From Ornithodoros turicata (lineage: Eukaryota; Arthropoda; Arachnida; Ixodida; Argasidae): a stretch of 64,000 bases of DNA. The position numbers and the translations under genes were made by a program. The notes beneath the pieces were generated by a model. The model searched no databases, had not been told where the DNA came from, and worked only from the letters and a program-made list of their open reading frames with translations. Each line of letters starts with the position of its first letter. Position 1 is the first letter of the stretch. The DNA lies in NCBI RefSeq assembly GCF_037126465.1, contig NC_088203.1, forward strand, positions 88,288,668-88,352,667. Reading direction: 5' to 3'. Shown here one piece after another: positions 1 through 12,300 of this stretch.

Positions 1-489
1 CCACCGGTTCACGGCTTCCAGGGACCGACCTGCGCTGTCCACGGCCCCCGGCACACTCACCACCCCCCGCTTCATTTCTGCATCTCAAATCGCATCCGCT
101 GCCGGCCGCGACACCTGAGCAACGTGCTCCCCGCCGGTTTCGGCAGTCGCGGCCGTCGACGCCACGGCACGCTTCAGCCGGCGCCTCGGCACTGCTCACA
201 ACTACGCAGCCTCACTTCCTGGGACCCTACGAGCTCTCGCTCCTGTGGCGGTTGCGGCACCCCAGACTACGACTCCAACGTCCGACCACGACTTCTGCGA
301 CGTCAACGCTCATTTCTCGAAAACTTCATCTCGGCCGCTCCTATCAAGCTCATCAACCTCTGCCTGCAACGTGTGCTGTGCCACCCGTGGACATGTCCAG
401 CAGTGCGCGTCATCCCCGGTCGCTCCTGCTCTCTCTCCTTCGGTGTAGACGATCGTTCTTTCTCGCCGCTCCGCGTCTGAGGGGGGTGC
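1..489 (+). mobile_element. 3' internal part of an LTR retroelement (partial, degraded)
   Basis: GC-rich Pro/Ser/Arg-type coding-like sequence enters from the left edge and ends in a purine-rich tract near 478-488, just before an LTR-like start. About 20 bases ending in this tract (around 466-487, core ccgctccgcgtctgag) match the end of the internal region of the miniature LTR element at 37347-39449, read on its minus strand. Both also encode Arg-Ser-Ala-Ser-Glu-Gly-Gly at that point. This suggests a related family in plus orientation. No protease, RT or integrase motif is visible, and reading frames are broken. The remaining length lies outside the window. Confidence 0.45.
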
Positions 490-740
490 ACTGCAGCGGG
501 TCGTGGACAACGACGAAGATGGCCACGCCGCGGGGGATGACGGTGGCCTGTCTCCATGGCCGCGCCGGTGGAACTGAGGCCGGTGCTCCAGGCGGCGTGG
601 CCATCTTCGTCGTTGGTCCACGACTCGCTACAACTGAATAGGAATAGCTGCGACGTCGCGATTCGTCGCTTGGCAGCCGGTGGAACCGCATATCCGGCGG
701 TTGCCATTCGGCAGCTTTCAACAACACAGTGACAGACACT
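490..740 (+). repeat. Probable 3' LTR start with a strong hairpin
   Basis: Directly after the purine tract the sequence begins TGCAGCGGG, as expected of an LTR 5' edge. It contains inverted arms at 500-531 and 592-624 that pair over about 32 bp with one extra base, around a loop of about 60 nt. The right LTR edge is not defined because no second copy is in the window. Confidence 0.35.
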
Positions 741-1122
741 TGAGGTGATGTCGAGGAGCACGCGAAGGTCGTCGTAGCTCGGACTTCCGTTTTCCATTGA
801 GAGACCTATTGGATCAGTGAAGTCATAAATCATATGGCAGGTCGAGTGCTTTGTGTGCTTCTTGTTTTTACGTAGATATGTCGTTTTATGCGGAGTGTGT
901 TGCATAGTCGCGTGACCCCTTTAGACGGCGCCCTGCGCTGTGAGTAGTTGAGCGTTTCACGTCATGCAATGTTGCGCCCAGCAACAACGGCAAGCCGGTT
1001 TTCGTCACTACCACCAGTACCACCACCATGTGCCCAGACGAGATGAGTTAAGTTGAGAAGAAAAAAATGAAGAAATCGAAACTCATTAGGAGAGCTGGCT
1101 ACTCCAGATCACTTCGAAAAAC

Positions 1123-1260
1123 ACCAGCGGCATGGCCGAGTGGGCTAATCCCCCTCTCCCCCACTCCTTCCTGCTGTCCTCTCTCCGTCTCTCCATATCT
1201 GTACGCCGCTCATAGCCACAGTTGCTTCGCGGCGTTAACATGCAGTCAAAAAAAAAAACT
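1123..1260 (+). repeat. tRNA-derived SINE, internally deleted (Ruka-like)
   Basis: The start carries a tRNA A-box-like sequence (ggccgagtgggctaa). The 3' body (cctgctgtcc ... gtacgccgctcatagccac) matches the complete SINE at 53953-54257, and the copy ends in an A-rich tail. The B box and roughly 150 bp of body are missing, so the copy is an internal deletion. Ruka is a tRNA-derived SINE family reported from ixodid ticks. The family assignment is by resemblance to what I know of it, without a search. Confidence 0.65.
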
Positions 1261-2654
1261 TTCAAAAACAAAAGTGGTTAACTATACTATGAGTGACAGA
1301 GAAACTCAGTCAGTCACTCACACACTGTCCACACATACTGTTACACACACTATCAGACGCACTGTGTCCTCCGTTTGACGCTTGTTTGACGCTTGCGTTT
1401 GACGCCCCCTCCCCCCCAGTTCTAGTCAGGGACCCTTTCAAGCTCTGTTTTAGGGTTTTTCTTGTCAGGTTCCTTGTACGATATTTGCAAACTTATATAC
1501 CTATAAACCTGGGCACGTATAGTCTGCAAGGCGCAGGGCGGACCAGTTTCAACAGACGACTGCAAGAAGCCGTCAACCTTTCAACTCCAGACCGTGCGCT
1601 ACACAGGTGTGGTGTATCGGCTCAAGCTGTCCTGTGGCAAAACGCACATATGTCAGTTAGCACGCGTCGTAAATGTAAGGCTGTTGGGTATGTGCGCTAC
1701 AGGGCTAAGGGGGCACCGAAGGTACGTGTCAGACAATGTCCCATATAAAAGAACTTTTGAACGATTGCGAAGTTTTGTGGACATCCAGGAAGGTAGAGCA
1801 CAGGGAAGATAATGTAAGCTACCTCTATCTATCTTTCCGGGTATACCAGTGCTTAAGCACGGAGTCAGTTTTTCTTGCCTAAGTTGACCTACTGCGAGGC
1901 TGCCCCTGGGTAAAGTCAGTCTGATAAGGGGTGCACTCACGGATCTTCGGGCATGTATCCCAGTTGCGTGTAATAAAACAGTGATGGTAGGGAGTGCTGC
2001 CCGTGTTGTCCTTATTCGCTCGTGTGTATCTGAATCGTGCACACCCAAGTTGTGAATGTGATCCTAACACCAGCATCTGCTTTTTCATTGAGTTAAAGAA
2101 TGGCAATTGATGACAAGGCACCCAGTGCCTCGCCATCACCTTTTCCTGACCTGCCATTCCGCCATAAGCTACCCTAAGGTGTCGTCCGAGATATGCAACT
2201 GGTCGTTGGTTGGCCGTTCAGTGTTGTGTTCGTCCTGCTATGTTTCACTGCCCCAGCTACTGCCACGTTACTTTCGTGTTCAGCACATCTGTTGATGATG
2301 ATGATAATTCAGGTTTTTATGGCGCACGGACAACTAGGGTCATAGTGCGCCAAAGCTATGGTGAAAAGACAATGGGGATGGTTGGTGACAATGTAAAAGC
2401 AGCAAGATTAAACTAAAAGCATAGTTTTAGAAATGTTTAGATAGTAAAACAAGATACATGAGCAGCTCTGTGCTTATTCGAACAAATATATTCTCTTTAA
2501 TGTGCAGTCCAGTTAGGGCTGCTTATGGACGATGCGAGGACACAGCTTGCCTTCAGCCCATCCTTGTTTCGTGATCTAGGAATGTATCCTGGAGTTAGAT
2601 ACATGAATATTGTTCTGTGTCCAGACCCATATTTATCGATCCTTCGTAGTGCAT
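1261..2654. other. No recognised gene
   Basis: Only short open frames with no recognisable motifs. A triplicated gtttgacgc-type micro-repeat lies near 1373-1404. Otherwise nothing is assignable. Confidence 0.5.
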
Positions 2655-2805
2655 GAAGAAGGTAGCGTCTCCTTGAGACTCAGGAGTGGGGATGATGCCG
2701 AGGACGACAAGGAACAGAAAACAACGGAGCTGTCTCTGTTTCGTGTCGTTCTCACCTTCATGCCAGTCTTCAGTCTCAGGGAGACGATACCTTCCTCACG
2801 CAAAG
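2655..2805. repeat. Foldback (inverted repeat, about 150 bp)
   Basis: The sequence from 2655 (gaaggtagcgtctccttgag) is the imperfect reverse complement of that ending near 2803. Inner segments (gaggacgacaaggaacag against the complement of tttcgtgtcgttctc) continue the pairing almost to the centre. The long stem explains why open frames occur on both strands here. No target duplication was identified. Confidence 0.6.
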
Positions 2806-4010
2806 ACCAGTTCGCTTGCTTACGAGTCATGCGTTCAACATCGTACTACGATAAGTATGATCATCTCTAGGATCGTGTGCTCTGAAGCCGTTAATGCTGC
2901 AAAACGTGCTTTAACAAATGTCAACATCGCCAGGCCACTGGCACAGATATGCAACTTTATTCCATGCATCAGCATGATCGAGTCTATGTACACATCTTTA
3001 TACACAAAAGAGATGAACAATCCACATGTTTACATACAGCAGATCTCCGTCAGCAAACATGTACACGGTGGCAGAATTTGCCACTTCAAACGGGAACGGC
3101 CTTCGAGTCTCGACAACAGAGAACAAACAACGTCCACACATCCCAAATGTTAGGCGGGATATTCCTCAGGCATTCTACACACACAGCCGAAAGTCGTGAA
3201 GTGCATACATAATGACAGTGTCTGACGTCATTCCTACAAGAGAATGTACTCGTGTAGTTTTTATAGCAAGTCTAATTCCGCTCAACTTCCTTACAGAAGG
3301 AAGGAAGCACTTCCTCTCGTGGCGGAGTGCATCTAACGCTCAGCCCTCTTTGAACTACTAGAAGCAGTTATGTACAGGTCATTGTCGATTTCTTTAGAGT
3401 AGGTCAACTTGAAGAGCCTAAAGTGGTTGACAAAACATACGACGAAATATGGAGAAAGGGTACAGCGATTAAATGTGTACGACCGTCGCAACTCCGCAAA
3501 ACCTTCTGACGGATCTGAGGCAATCAGAGTCCTTTCTTTGTACGACAAGGAATGGACGCGTCTGACACGAGCGGATTCCTTTCTTCTTGTCCACAACTTG
3601 TTACACGCAGAAAGCTAGGGCATGTTCGAAAGCACCAGAACAAAAGAGAATGGAAAAACGCCCCGGAGAGAAAAAAAGAGAAAATTTTCGGATTGATGCT
3701 GGGGTGGGGGGTATGTTTGTTGTGAGGAATAACGAAGGGAAACGTTATCCAAACATGAGTCGGCTTGCTGTTTCATTAACAAGAAAGAAAACAGCCTGAT
3801 GCGTAACCATAATTCTCAGTGTTCCCTAACTGGTCGCTGTTTGGGGAGCCATCATACCATGCAAAGGTGCCATTGATGCGCGTTCAACTCTCTTCTTCTC
3901 CTTGTTTCTCCATTCAATTCAATGTTCAATTTCTCCTTGTTTTTTTTTCTTACAAACAAACAAACAAACTCTCTTCTTCTCCTTTTTTTTTTGTGTGTGT
4001 GTGTGGGGGG
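2806..4010. other. No recognised gene
   Basis: Short uninformative frames only. A homopolymer and microsatellite patch, (GT)n followed by a G run, lies at about 3991-4014. Confidence 0.5.
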
Positions 4011-4030
4011 GGGGCTATAGTCGTGAGCAT

Positions 4031-4801
4031 ACCTGGGTAGTAATGTCATTACTGTAGTGAATTACTTTTCCTGGTAATTTGTAATGTAATGCATTACTTT
4101 TTACATTGTTATTTGTAATGTAATTTAATTACACTTGGCAGTAATTTTAATGACATTACTCATTACTTTTTACACAAGAATCGAGTGTGTGTTCTGTGTT
4201 TGCACTTGGCAGAGTGTTGGGGTCCGACGAGTTAAAAGAATTTCAACGCCCACTATGAACGGTGACACACTCAATCGGCACGGAGAGCCTCAGTTCCCTT
4301 CGACGAGCCAGTTGCCTTAGTTAGGGCACCCACAAACAAACGTTCTTCAGGTCAACGGTTTGTAGCCTTGGAGAATCATTGTTTGCGGGTCCCTTCCTCC
4401 AGACAATCTTCCTGTTGTCGTGATACTTTGTGGCACCTTCGTCTCTACATTGTGAAACGATACGTCATACGTGGCACACTAGCCTGACATGTAGAAGAGA
4501 CAAATAGAAGAGCACTAGCTAATTGTTGTTGCATTATCAGCATACATTTCCCCGAATTTCGGGGAAGGCAAGCTTCGTCAACTTTTGTGTTTTTGTCCAT
4601 CGTGGCCTTCCACAAAACTCGGGAACATGTATGCCAATAACGGCAAAGTAATGACTTTGTAATGTCATTACTTTTCGTAGTATTTGTAATGTAGTTTCAT
4701 TTCATTTCAGTTGCAGTAATGAGTAATGTAATTTAATTAAATTCTAACTGGAGTAATGAGTAATGTAATTTAATTACATTTTAGAAGTAATTAACCCAGG
4801 T
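4031..4801. mobile_element. AT-rich MITE with inverted termini (hAT-like type)
   Basis: The left edge reads ACCTGGGT and the right edge ACCCAGGT. Both subterminal zones carry many copies of taatgtaatttaattac-type and attactcattac-type motifs, oriented as inverted repeats. The centre (about 4180-4630) has no coding potential. The flanks (tagtcgtgagcat on the left, gtcatgacgatgccc on the right) are two halves of a repeat seen intact at 10343 and in the LINE near 50 kb. The element therefore sits inside that older repeat, with a decayed target duplication of about 8-11 bp. Superfamily is inferred from the subterminal style and duplication length only. Confidence 0.55.
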
Positions 4802-4890
4802 ACGGTCATGACGATGCCCACTCGTGTGCGGCCAACAACAGCAAGCTATTTCGGCACCCCCTCCCCCCGCCATTGATGCTGTATTTCATA
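4802..4890 (+). repeat. Fragment of dispersed 'gtcgtgacgatgccc' repeat
   Basis: The sequence gtcatgacgatgcccac followed by gtgcggccaacaacagcaagc recurs in degenerate form at 10343-10430 (plus) and, on the minus strand, near 49678, 50033 and 50429 in the 3' part of an RNase H-bearing LINE. It is probably LINE 3'-UTR material. Confidence 0.5.
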
Positions 4891-7800
4891 TGTGTCCTAC
4901 CGTCGAGACACCATTAAAGGGCCTGACAATGAAAGGACTTTCTGCCCCGAATCTAGAAAACAAACGCGATGACACCGGAGCGTGCAAACCAGAGAATGTG
5001 TGCCATAACAAAGTAGGCAGGAGGGCTTACAACAAAATAACACATCTATGACCCTTCACAACACGTTCGAATCTCAAAATAAGAAATGCATACAAATAAG
5101 GTGTAGCACGTGGACGGCAAAATGTTCACGCAGATACCATCGAAGGAGTGTGTGTCATATACTTCATGCCTGCTTTAATTTTCGCAGCATTTGAATAAGA
5201 GATGCACGTTCGCAACGTCGATGCCTTCTTGGCCTTCCCTCGCTCCTGACGCTTCACTCTCAGGTCCTCCTATCAGCTCATGGAGCTCCTCACACCTAAC
5301 TGAGTGGAGGTATTTGAGGGTATATCCAACTTCATCACATGCAATACTCCTTGTGGTTCTTGTGACATTCTCTTCCAACGAATGTATAGGCATCTTGTTG
5401 CCGATAAGTAGGATCCGAGATGTCGTCCTGAGTTCTTCGTACGCGGCATATTAAGTAGCTTTTCTTGAGCAATCCCAGTGCTATGACCAGGCCAGAGGAT
5501 TGATGACATCAGACATTTTCTTTCCTAGACAATCGTTCAGTACAATTTTGTGCAGTTGCTGAATATTTGATTGAGCACAACGGTGAGCAAAGTGCGCACG
5601 CAGCGACAATTTAAGACATAAGTTTCAATTAACTCTATTGTTTAACTCTATTATTAATTAACTCTAACGTTTCGCGCGGCTGTCCCTGATAGCTGTAACC
5701 ATAAGATGTACCTCAGAGAGCCTTCAGTGTACTCTCCCGACCGTAGGAACATCAGGACGAGCAACAGACCCTTAAGGGAACCTAACATGATGAAAACAGC
5801 GCTAAAAGACACAGGACGAAGATGTAGACAGCATAGGACAGATGTGTTTCAGCGATGTTTTCGTCATGTTAGACATTTAGCAACTTGGCCAATTGTTTCA
5901 CTATCATGCCTTAAGGGAACCATCAAACAGTCCTCTTACATTTCTAACACTTTTTCTGGGTCAGAAACTAAGACAAGAGGTCTGTGTCCTTGTAACATCA
6001 GGAGCAATCACATTATTGTCACTCATCCATAGTCAAGAGCACAATCCTTAGAAAGGACAGTTAAACGAAGTGCAAAGTCAATACGCAGGGTGACTAGGGG
6101 TAAAGTTGTTGCCGCGCTTCCTGCAACGGTTACTTACCTTTCGATCGTCAAATTGCACAACTGTGGTCCTGTTCAACCTAAAAACGGCAAGCTTAAGCCC
6201 TGTTTTGCTTCTTCCAATTGGCTTCAATAGGTGTCCGCATCGCACTACGTTGTGCAACAAGGGGTGCACCGACACGAGGACTATAGGCGGTGTCTGCTGG
6301 AGCTGCAACGTAATTTCTCCGGCGGAGTGATCTGTTAGGCATGCCGTGCTACATTTCGTATCGCTTTTAGGTTATAGTTTCCTGTTATAAGTTGAGCAGT
6401 GGGGTGCGATAAACTGTGCAAACCGAGTCTAACATCTGAGCTGCGCCTATTATGCATAACACAGCTCGAAAACCATCGGGAATGTGTTCGCCCGGATGCG
6501 TTTTCGCTAGACTTCTTAGAGGCGCATCAACTCTTCGCCGTCTGCTCACCAGGGCTGTCAACACTGGATACTTTTCGCGAAAATGGTTGCTTTCTTGTCC
6601 TTGTGGATTCTAAATATTTTGATTGGCTCCTTGACTAATCCCTGGAGACTTTTACTTGATTTAACTGGATTTTACTGGATCACATTGGATTTTACTGGAT
6701 TTAAACGAGAATCGGCAGGGAATGTCTGTGTCGTCCCTACTTGTGGCATGCCTAGACCAATTCTCGTTCGTTTATGAGAAACAGAATGAGAATTGACCCT
6801 TCGTGCTCACTTTTGCAAGCCATGTCCAGTGCTAGGCCACTGGGTGCTACACCTTCGCCCTCTGGTTTTTCTGAAAACTCTTTCAACACAAAAAGTTGAG
6901 CTCGATGAGAAAGTAGTCAGAAAGAATCATCCCTGTCCACTAAAATTGTTTCTTTTGCAGCCAACAACGCCACTAGTCAGTGCCTGGCAAGTAGATGCTT
7001 TGACATAATCCTGTAATTCCGTGTGTGCATTGTGCTGTATTCAGGCGTGTCCATTTTGGGGTATCATCTGCCAGTACTTTGTACTTGTACTTGCCCTCGT
7101 TTCGTGTAATGTTTTCAAAGTGGAACGCTGCGTTCGTGGTATGGTGGCTACTTTGGACGCAGCTACGTCTTACATAGGAATACTTTTGGCAACTTTTCGT
7201 CACTGAGACGGCTATATATTTCACGTCATCTTGTCCCACGGTGAGTTGGCTCACATCTCCATTTTTCTCTCCTAGCATAATCACCATTATAACGAAAAAG
7301 AAACTGGGCGCACGTTTCGTGACCTGCTCCTGAATCGGCAAAAAATATGTCAACCATTACAAACGCGGTTATCACTCTGCTATTCCTAAGGTGACAAAGC
7401 AGAAGTCCTGCCCAATGCTTGTAATTTATTCCGGGGTAATAGTGTCCACTTGTTATGCGGTGACATGAGTGCGACCGGTTTGTTGAGTGATAACTGAGTG
7501 CACTTCAAGGGACAAAGATAAAACATTTACACATCTCTATTAGCAGCAGCACAGCGCAACACTATCGGGAATTCGGATGAGTTTCGCTTTCTTTCCATCG
7601 TTAGTCAAGAAAGCCGATGATCACCATCAAAACATGCCTCCCACTAAAATAAAAGCAGAGTTGGAGACGCCGCTTATGTTCGCCTCTCTCTCGTGCAAAA
7701 CTCACTATGGATATTCGTCTATGTATAGTTCAATGTAGAAAGACACCGCTCAACGTAAAACAGAAGGCGCGTCATTTTTTGCAAATATTGACTCCCGCAA

Positions 7801-8880
7801 GGCACATAATCGTTGCAGGAAGCACGTTGAGGAGCTTGTTTTTGCAAAAAGCAAAAATAGCTTTCAGTTATGAAAAAATATGGAACACGTTTGATCTCAA
7901 GAAACTTAAATAATGTTTAACTTCAAAATACTCTTGATCACATAGTCGTACAGAACGCAGAAAGTATTCAGCGTATGAAATTTCTTATCTTTACGCGTGG
8001 TCTGCGCAACGTCCTAAACACTGAAATTATATTCGACACACCTTGACAAATTCAACCATATGTTTATGAGACCTTGCGCCATTCCACCTGTACGAGACGA
8101 AAATAATTATAGCTGATATATTTTGCCTTTGAAAGCTTGCACCGAAACTGCCGAACTTCGACATGCTGCGCCATATGTCGTGAATTCTAGGCACTGTTAG
8201 TTCTTACTCCATGTGAGCATTCCATCGACTGATAAACACGCAGTTAAACTGCACACCTCATGCTTTCTTAACACGTAAGCATTGCACTTCACTGTGGAAT
8301 AGCACGTAGACGTGAGAGAAACCCCGTGCTATCCTCAAATGCAAGTACGTTTGGCACTATTCGCAGTAGATACTGGCACCGATGTCGTGCAGCACCGATT
8401 CCAGCATTGCCTCCAGTTCGGCTGGCCTCTGGGACGGCGGTAGGTGAGCACTTAAGTTTCCCGGCACGGGAGCCGCAGTGTCAGTGTGGCTGTTCACTGG
8501 CAGGGCTTTCGCTGACCTGGTATCACCTCTTGAGCTGGCTCAAAGCCACGAGCGCGAGTAGGCCGATACAGCAGCAAGCGGATGACAGAGCAGCAGCTCC
8601 AGATAATGAAGCTGTTGTTCCTCGCTGTATAGCAGCTGGCTTCTCACCTGAAACAATGCATAACTGTGAGACTTCTGTCATGCACATCGCTTTCGAGGGT
8701 ATCCACTTTCTTCAGGCGCGCACAGATATGCAGGAAGCTGTGATATGGTGTGGCTAGGCTCAAGAAAACATATCTGTATATCGGTTTTCGATCATTATGC
8801 TGATAATGGATCAGCACCTGTCATAAAGATGATGCGTGGGTATTGTAAGTGCACCGTGTAACATACCGAGTGATCCGCAA
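4891..8880. other. No recognised gene
   Basis: No family is recognised across about 4 kb. The longest frame (8326-8757, plus, 143 codons) has no domain or motif I recognise and no clear splice context, so it is not called as a gene. Confidence 0.5.
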
Positions 8881-8923
8881 ACAAAAGAGCTGTAGAGATG
8901 ACGGCATTCCTCTACAGCTCTTT
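8871..8923. repeat. Hairpin with 14-bp perfect stem
   Basis: Arms at 8884-8897 and 8910-8923 (aaagagctgtagag and its complement) enclose a 12-nt loop. The leader tgatccgcaaacaaaaga at 8871 recurs before the hairpin at 9168. Confidence 0.7.
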
Positions 8924-9147
8924 CGTTTACTAATAGGACCTAGTTGGAAACAGCTCCCCAGCTGCCTCTAGTGTAGGGCCCTGTAGCAACACATTGCAAA
9001 GGACGAAGGGGTCCCGCACCACCGTGCGTCACATGGCGCGAGCCTAGTTGTTTTCAAAAGGAATGGCCTGCCTTGAGCGTTCTGTCAGTCTGGGTTCTGC
9101 GAGCCCTTAATAAACATCGTTCCTCGATTACGATGGTCTATTCTATC

Positions 9148-9227
9148 TGATCCGCGAACGAAAAGATAGTGGTGCGTATATTAGTTGAAAGGCGGCTTCG
9201 CCTTTTTCAACTAATATACGCACCACT
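9148..9227. repeat. Near-perfect palindrome with 23-bp stem
   Basis: Arms at 9168-9190 and 9205-9227 are exact complements, and the 14-nt loop contains ggcggcttcgcc, itself able to pair. The leader tgatccgcgaacgaaaaga at 9148 matches the one at 8871, 277 bp upstream. A possible polyadenylation signal (aataaa) lies near 9109, between the two hairpins. Confidence 0.75.
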
Positions 9228-10342
9228 GTTTAGACCGTTAACAACATGCAGAATTCATAACCAGAACATCGGAAACTTTGATAAGTCACTGCGCTCCACA
9301 CTTTCTCGCACGTTGTGGCTGTGGTAGGTGCTGAAGCGAGTCACGCGACCACAAAAAGGAACCTTGCAGGAGTGACGTACGGGACTAGCAGGGAAGTTCA
9401 AATCTTCCATGGTTGCATGGAAGCTTAAAGGATGGTGCCACAAGCAGCAAGGGCCATAATGGCGTCAAGCGGACATGTTTTCTCTCACGAAGTAAGTTAA
9501 GAAACTGAATGATAGATAGACTGTAGTAAACATTTCAGTAATTTTGTTGACTGCTAACTCTGTTGCCGACACAAAATCCGATCATCAACACCACAGAATA
9601 TCCCGTGGATGTACGATTAATGCCCTAACGCGCGTGGTGGGATTCCTACGTCCGATGCATGGTCTTCTGACATCCAATGCGGATGAAGATACAATATACG
9701 TATAACGTCCAGCACGGATATCCATGGGAATGCCAAATCTAGTTCGTATGTGCCGCGCAGGTGTGCAGGCTCTGTCGACCGCGAGGGAACTGCCTTAAAC
9801 AAATATACAAGGCTTTTTTTTTTTTTACCGAACTTAACGAAATTTAAGTTCAGCTGGAGTGATTGCCTCAGATCGCGCTCACACAGAAATGTCTGTAGAT
9901 TTGGAAAATACCTGCGAAAATAGCAGAATAGTAGCTGTGCTGGAACACCACATGTCCGGTAAAATTCAGTCACCAAAGCAACGAAAGAATTCGAAAGCGG
10001 AAATAATTTCTACCTGTCGCGTGAGACTGTTTAATGTAAGTATTCCGCCAGCAAGTGGTGTTAGATGAAACCACAAAATTAAGTAGACATATTCGAACTA
10101 TTCTCTTATTTCGAGAGGTGTATCTGCTCTCGTAAATTAATTTTCCTTGTTATTCATATTCTCTGCGGACCTGTTCTAACCGCCATTGGCTATGTTTTGG
10201 CTGGCCAGCTGACTGGCTGGTTGTTGGAGTAAGTGGAGCGGGTGCTGAGGTGTCACAAGTGTGTTTTATGAGTGGTGATTGGTAGAACTACCGACATTCC
10301 CCATTTGATCCCCCTTCAGGACGCACATTCCCCGGGGCGTCA
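9228..10342. other. No recognised gene
   Basis: Short frames without motifs. A T run lies at about 9815-9826. Confidence 0.5.
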
Positions 10343-10430
10343 GTCGTGACGTTGCCCACCTATGTGGGGCCGACAACGGCGAGCCCTTTCAGCATCACCA
10401 CCACCGCCATCGCTCCCCCTTCTGTAGTAG
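10343..10430 (+). repeat. Dispersed 'gtcgtgacgatgccc' repeat unit
   Basis: The sequence cagtcgtgacgttgcccacc followed by ggccgacaacggcgagc and a cca-rich stretch matches the unit interrupted by the MITE at 4031-4801 and the units repeated near 50 kb. Confidence 0.5.
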
Positions 10431-12100
10431 TTAGGACATCTGCGGGATTCAACGACCCGTGCTGTTAGTACATTGTCCGAATTTCATGTCGCTTTGGTCT
10501 GCTGTGTTCTGCATGAGATAGTTACTCAATCTGTAAATTGGGTTTTGTTGTTGTAGCTTCGTTTAATGAACTGTTCATTTTAACACAATGTTAGATCAAT
10601 TTGACATTGACGTCCCAAACAGTCTAACGTTGTCACTTCAGCAGGACCGTGGTGCAAAGGCAGAAGTGGGATATTCTGCATGAAGAACAAGCATCATATC
10701 GCTGGATGAGTCGCGCGGGTGTGCACAAGCTATTACATATGTATAGCAAGTCGATATTCAATATGATGTTCAATATGAGCTTTGTTCGTTGCCCAAAGTC
10801 GAGCAGCCGTGCACCGTGAATGAATTCACGCAGTGTTCCCATAAATCATCTAAGCAATTTTTTTGTATTGCGTGTTGCTACTGCTGCATGTTTTGTATAG
10901 CGTGTTGTGCACTGCACACATCAATCTACAGTATTGTAACTCTCATTCCGCCTTGTACCTGCGTGAATACTTTGTTCCTTAATAAATATTTTCTACTTTA
11001 CCCCATACTGATGTTGTCGTTTATTTCCAAATTCCATATAATGCCCCAAAACAGATCATACAGCAACATCCATAAAACATCCCATCATCGTCTCCTCATT
11101 GTCCCTGCAGATATCCGTCGAACATCTCTCCTCCTCCTTGTTTCTCTCCTTGTTTCTCTCACTTGGACCATTGGCCGTAGATATTACGGATGACACGCAT
11201 TATCCATAGGATATCAGAATATCCGGTTTCGGACATACCACAGATATCCATAGGGCGGTCTTTTGTTGTTGGGTTTGGAGTTCACACTGCACAGTTCAGG
11301 ACTGGGCTTTACCAGTTTAATATCCCTTTAACGCAAGTGTCATTCATTTCGTTTATTGGAGCTGTGCAGTGTGCACCCCAAACGGTTTTTTGTGTGCAAT
11401 AACTAGGTTACGGCACATTTGCCGGCAACAGAGTTATCAGTCACTTGCGAGTAAAATTACGATTTTTTGACAGTGTACGAACACACGCAACGGATATCGA
11501 AAACACAAAATGTACGACAGAAAGATGTTTCAACTTGCTCCCACCGACTTGCTTGACACTTATTAACACATAGTAGTTGTTCTTTGAGAACAGAATGTGA
11601 CAGCGAATATACAAAGTTGTTCCTGTTAAATTTTTCTGGTGAACATATAAAAATACTTAGGCTTCGCCCCCCCCCCCCCCCCCAGATGCCCAGGCATGGC
11701 GACTTGCCTGGCGCACTGGTATGGTGTAGCAAGGTCACAGCTTAACTACGTTCGTCTGCTTCAGTCAGAGCCGTAGCGAGGCAAGTTTGCGTCCAGAGCA
11801 GGGTAAATCTGAAGCTCCCACCCCCCTCCCACTGCCGTCAGAAGCCATGTAAACAAAGAAATGAAAACGCTTATTTGCGCTGCCGAGATCGTAAATTCAA
11901 ATACTCTTCGTTCCCGCTGTATCCTGTCCAGCCAACCAGCAAGGGCCTGCCGTTCCTGCGCCCGGGGCGGCTGCCCCTCTCGCGCCCCCGTCGCTACCCC
12001 TCCCCCCGGCTCTCGCTTCAGTAGTAGGTCACAAAGAAGGACACTCTGTAAAGAGAGGCGCTTGATTCACAGCGAAGCTCGATACGAACGAGAAATAGGG
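10431..12100. other. No recognised gene; C run
   Basis: AT-rich DNA without recognisable coding features. A C homopolymer of about 16 bases lies at 11668-11683. Confidence 0.5.
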
Positions 12101-12300
12101 GGATATGTTTATTAAAAAGAAAGGAAGGAAAGGAAATAGGGAATAGGGGCATATATTTATTAGACCAAAGACAAAAAAGTGGGAAAGGTCAGCCAAGCGA
12201 GACGTTGGCTTGCTATTCCGCAAAGAAAAAAGAAAAAGAAATGAAAGAAGAAGGGAATAAATAAAAAGAAAAGAAACGACTTTGGAAATAAAGGATAAAC
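12100..12300 (-). repeat. Oligo-G-associated repeat, probable retroelement 3' end
   Basis: A short G run followed by atatgtttattaaaaag and purine-rich sequence with gaaaggtcagccaag. The same order (G run, atatg[c/t]ttat, aaagaaaggggg, gtcag-c-ggc) recurs at 33037 and 34383. Read on the minus strand it would end aataaacatat followed by a C run, as a retroelement 3' tail might. The family is not identified. Confidence 0.4.

Noticed and set aside
303..905. 200-codon minus-strand frame
   Set aside because: It overlaps the LTR-like sequence and its hairpin on the opposite strand, and has no motif. A compositional by-product of GC-rich repeat.
8326..8757. 143-codon plus-strand frame
   Set aside because: No family similarity recognised and no supporting signals.
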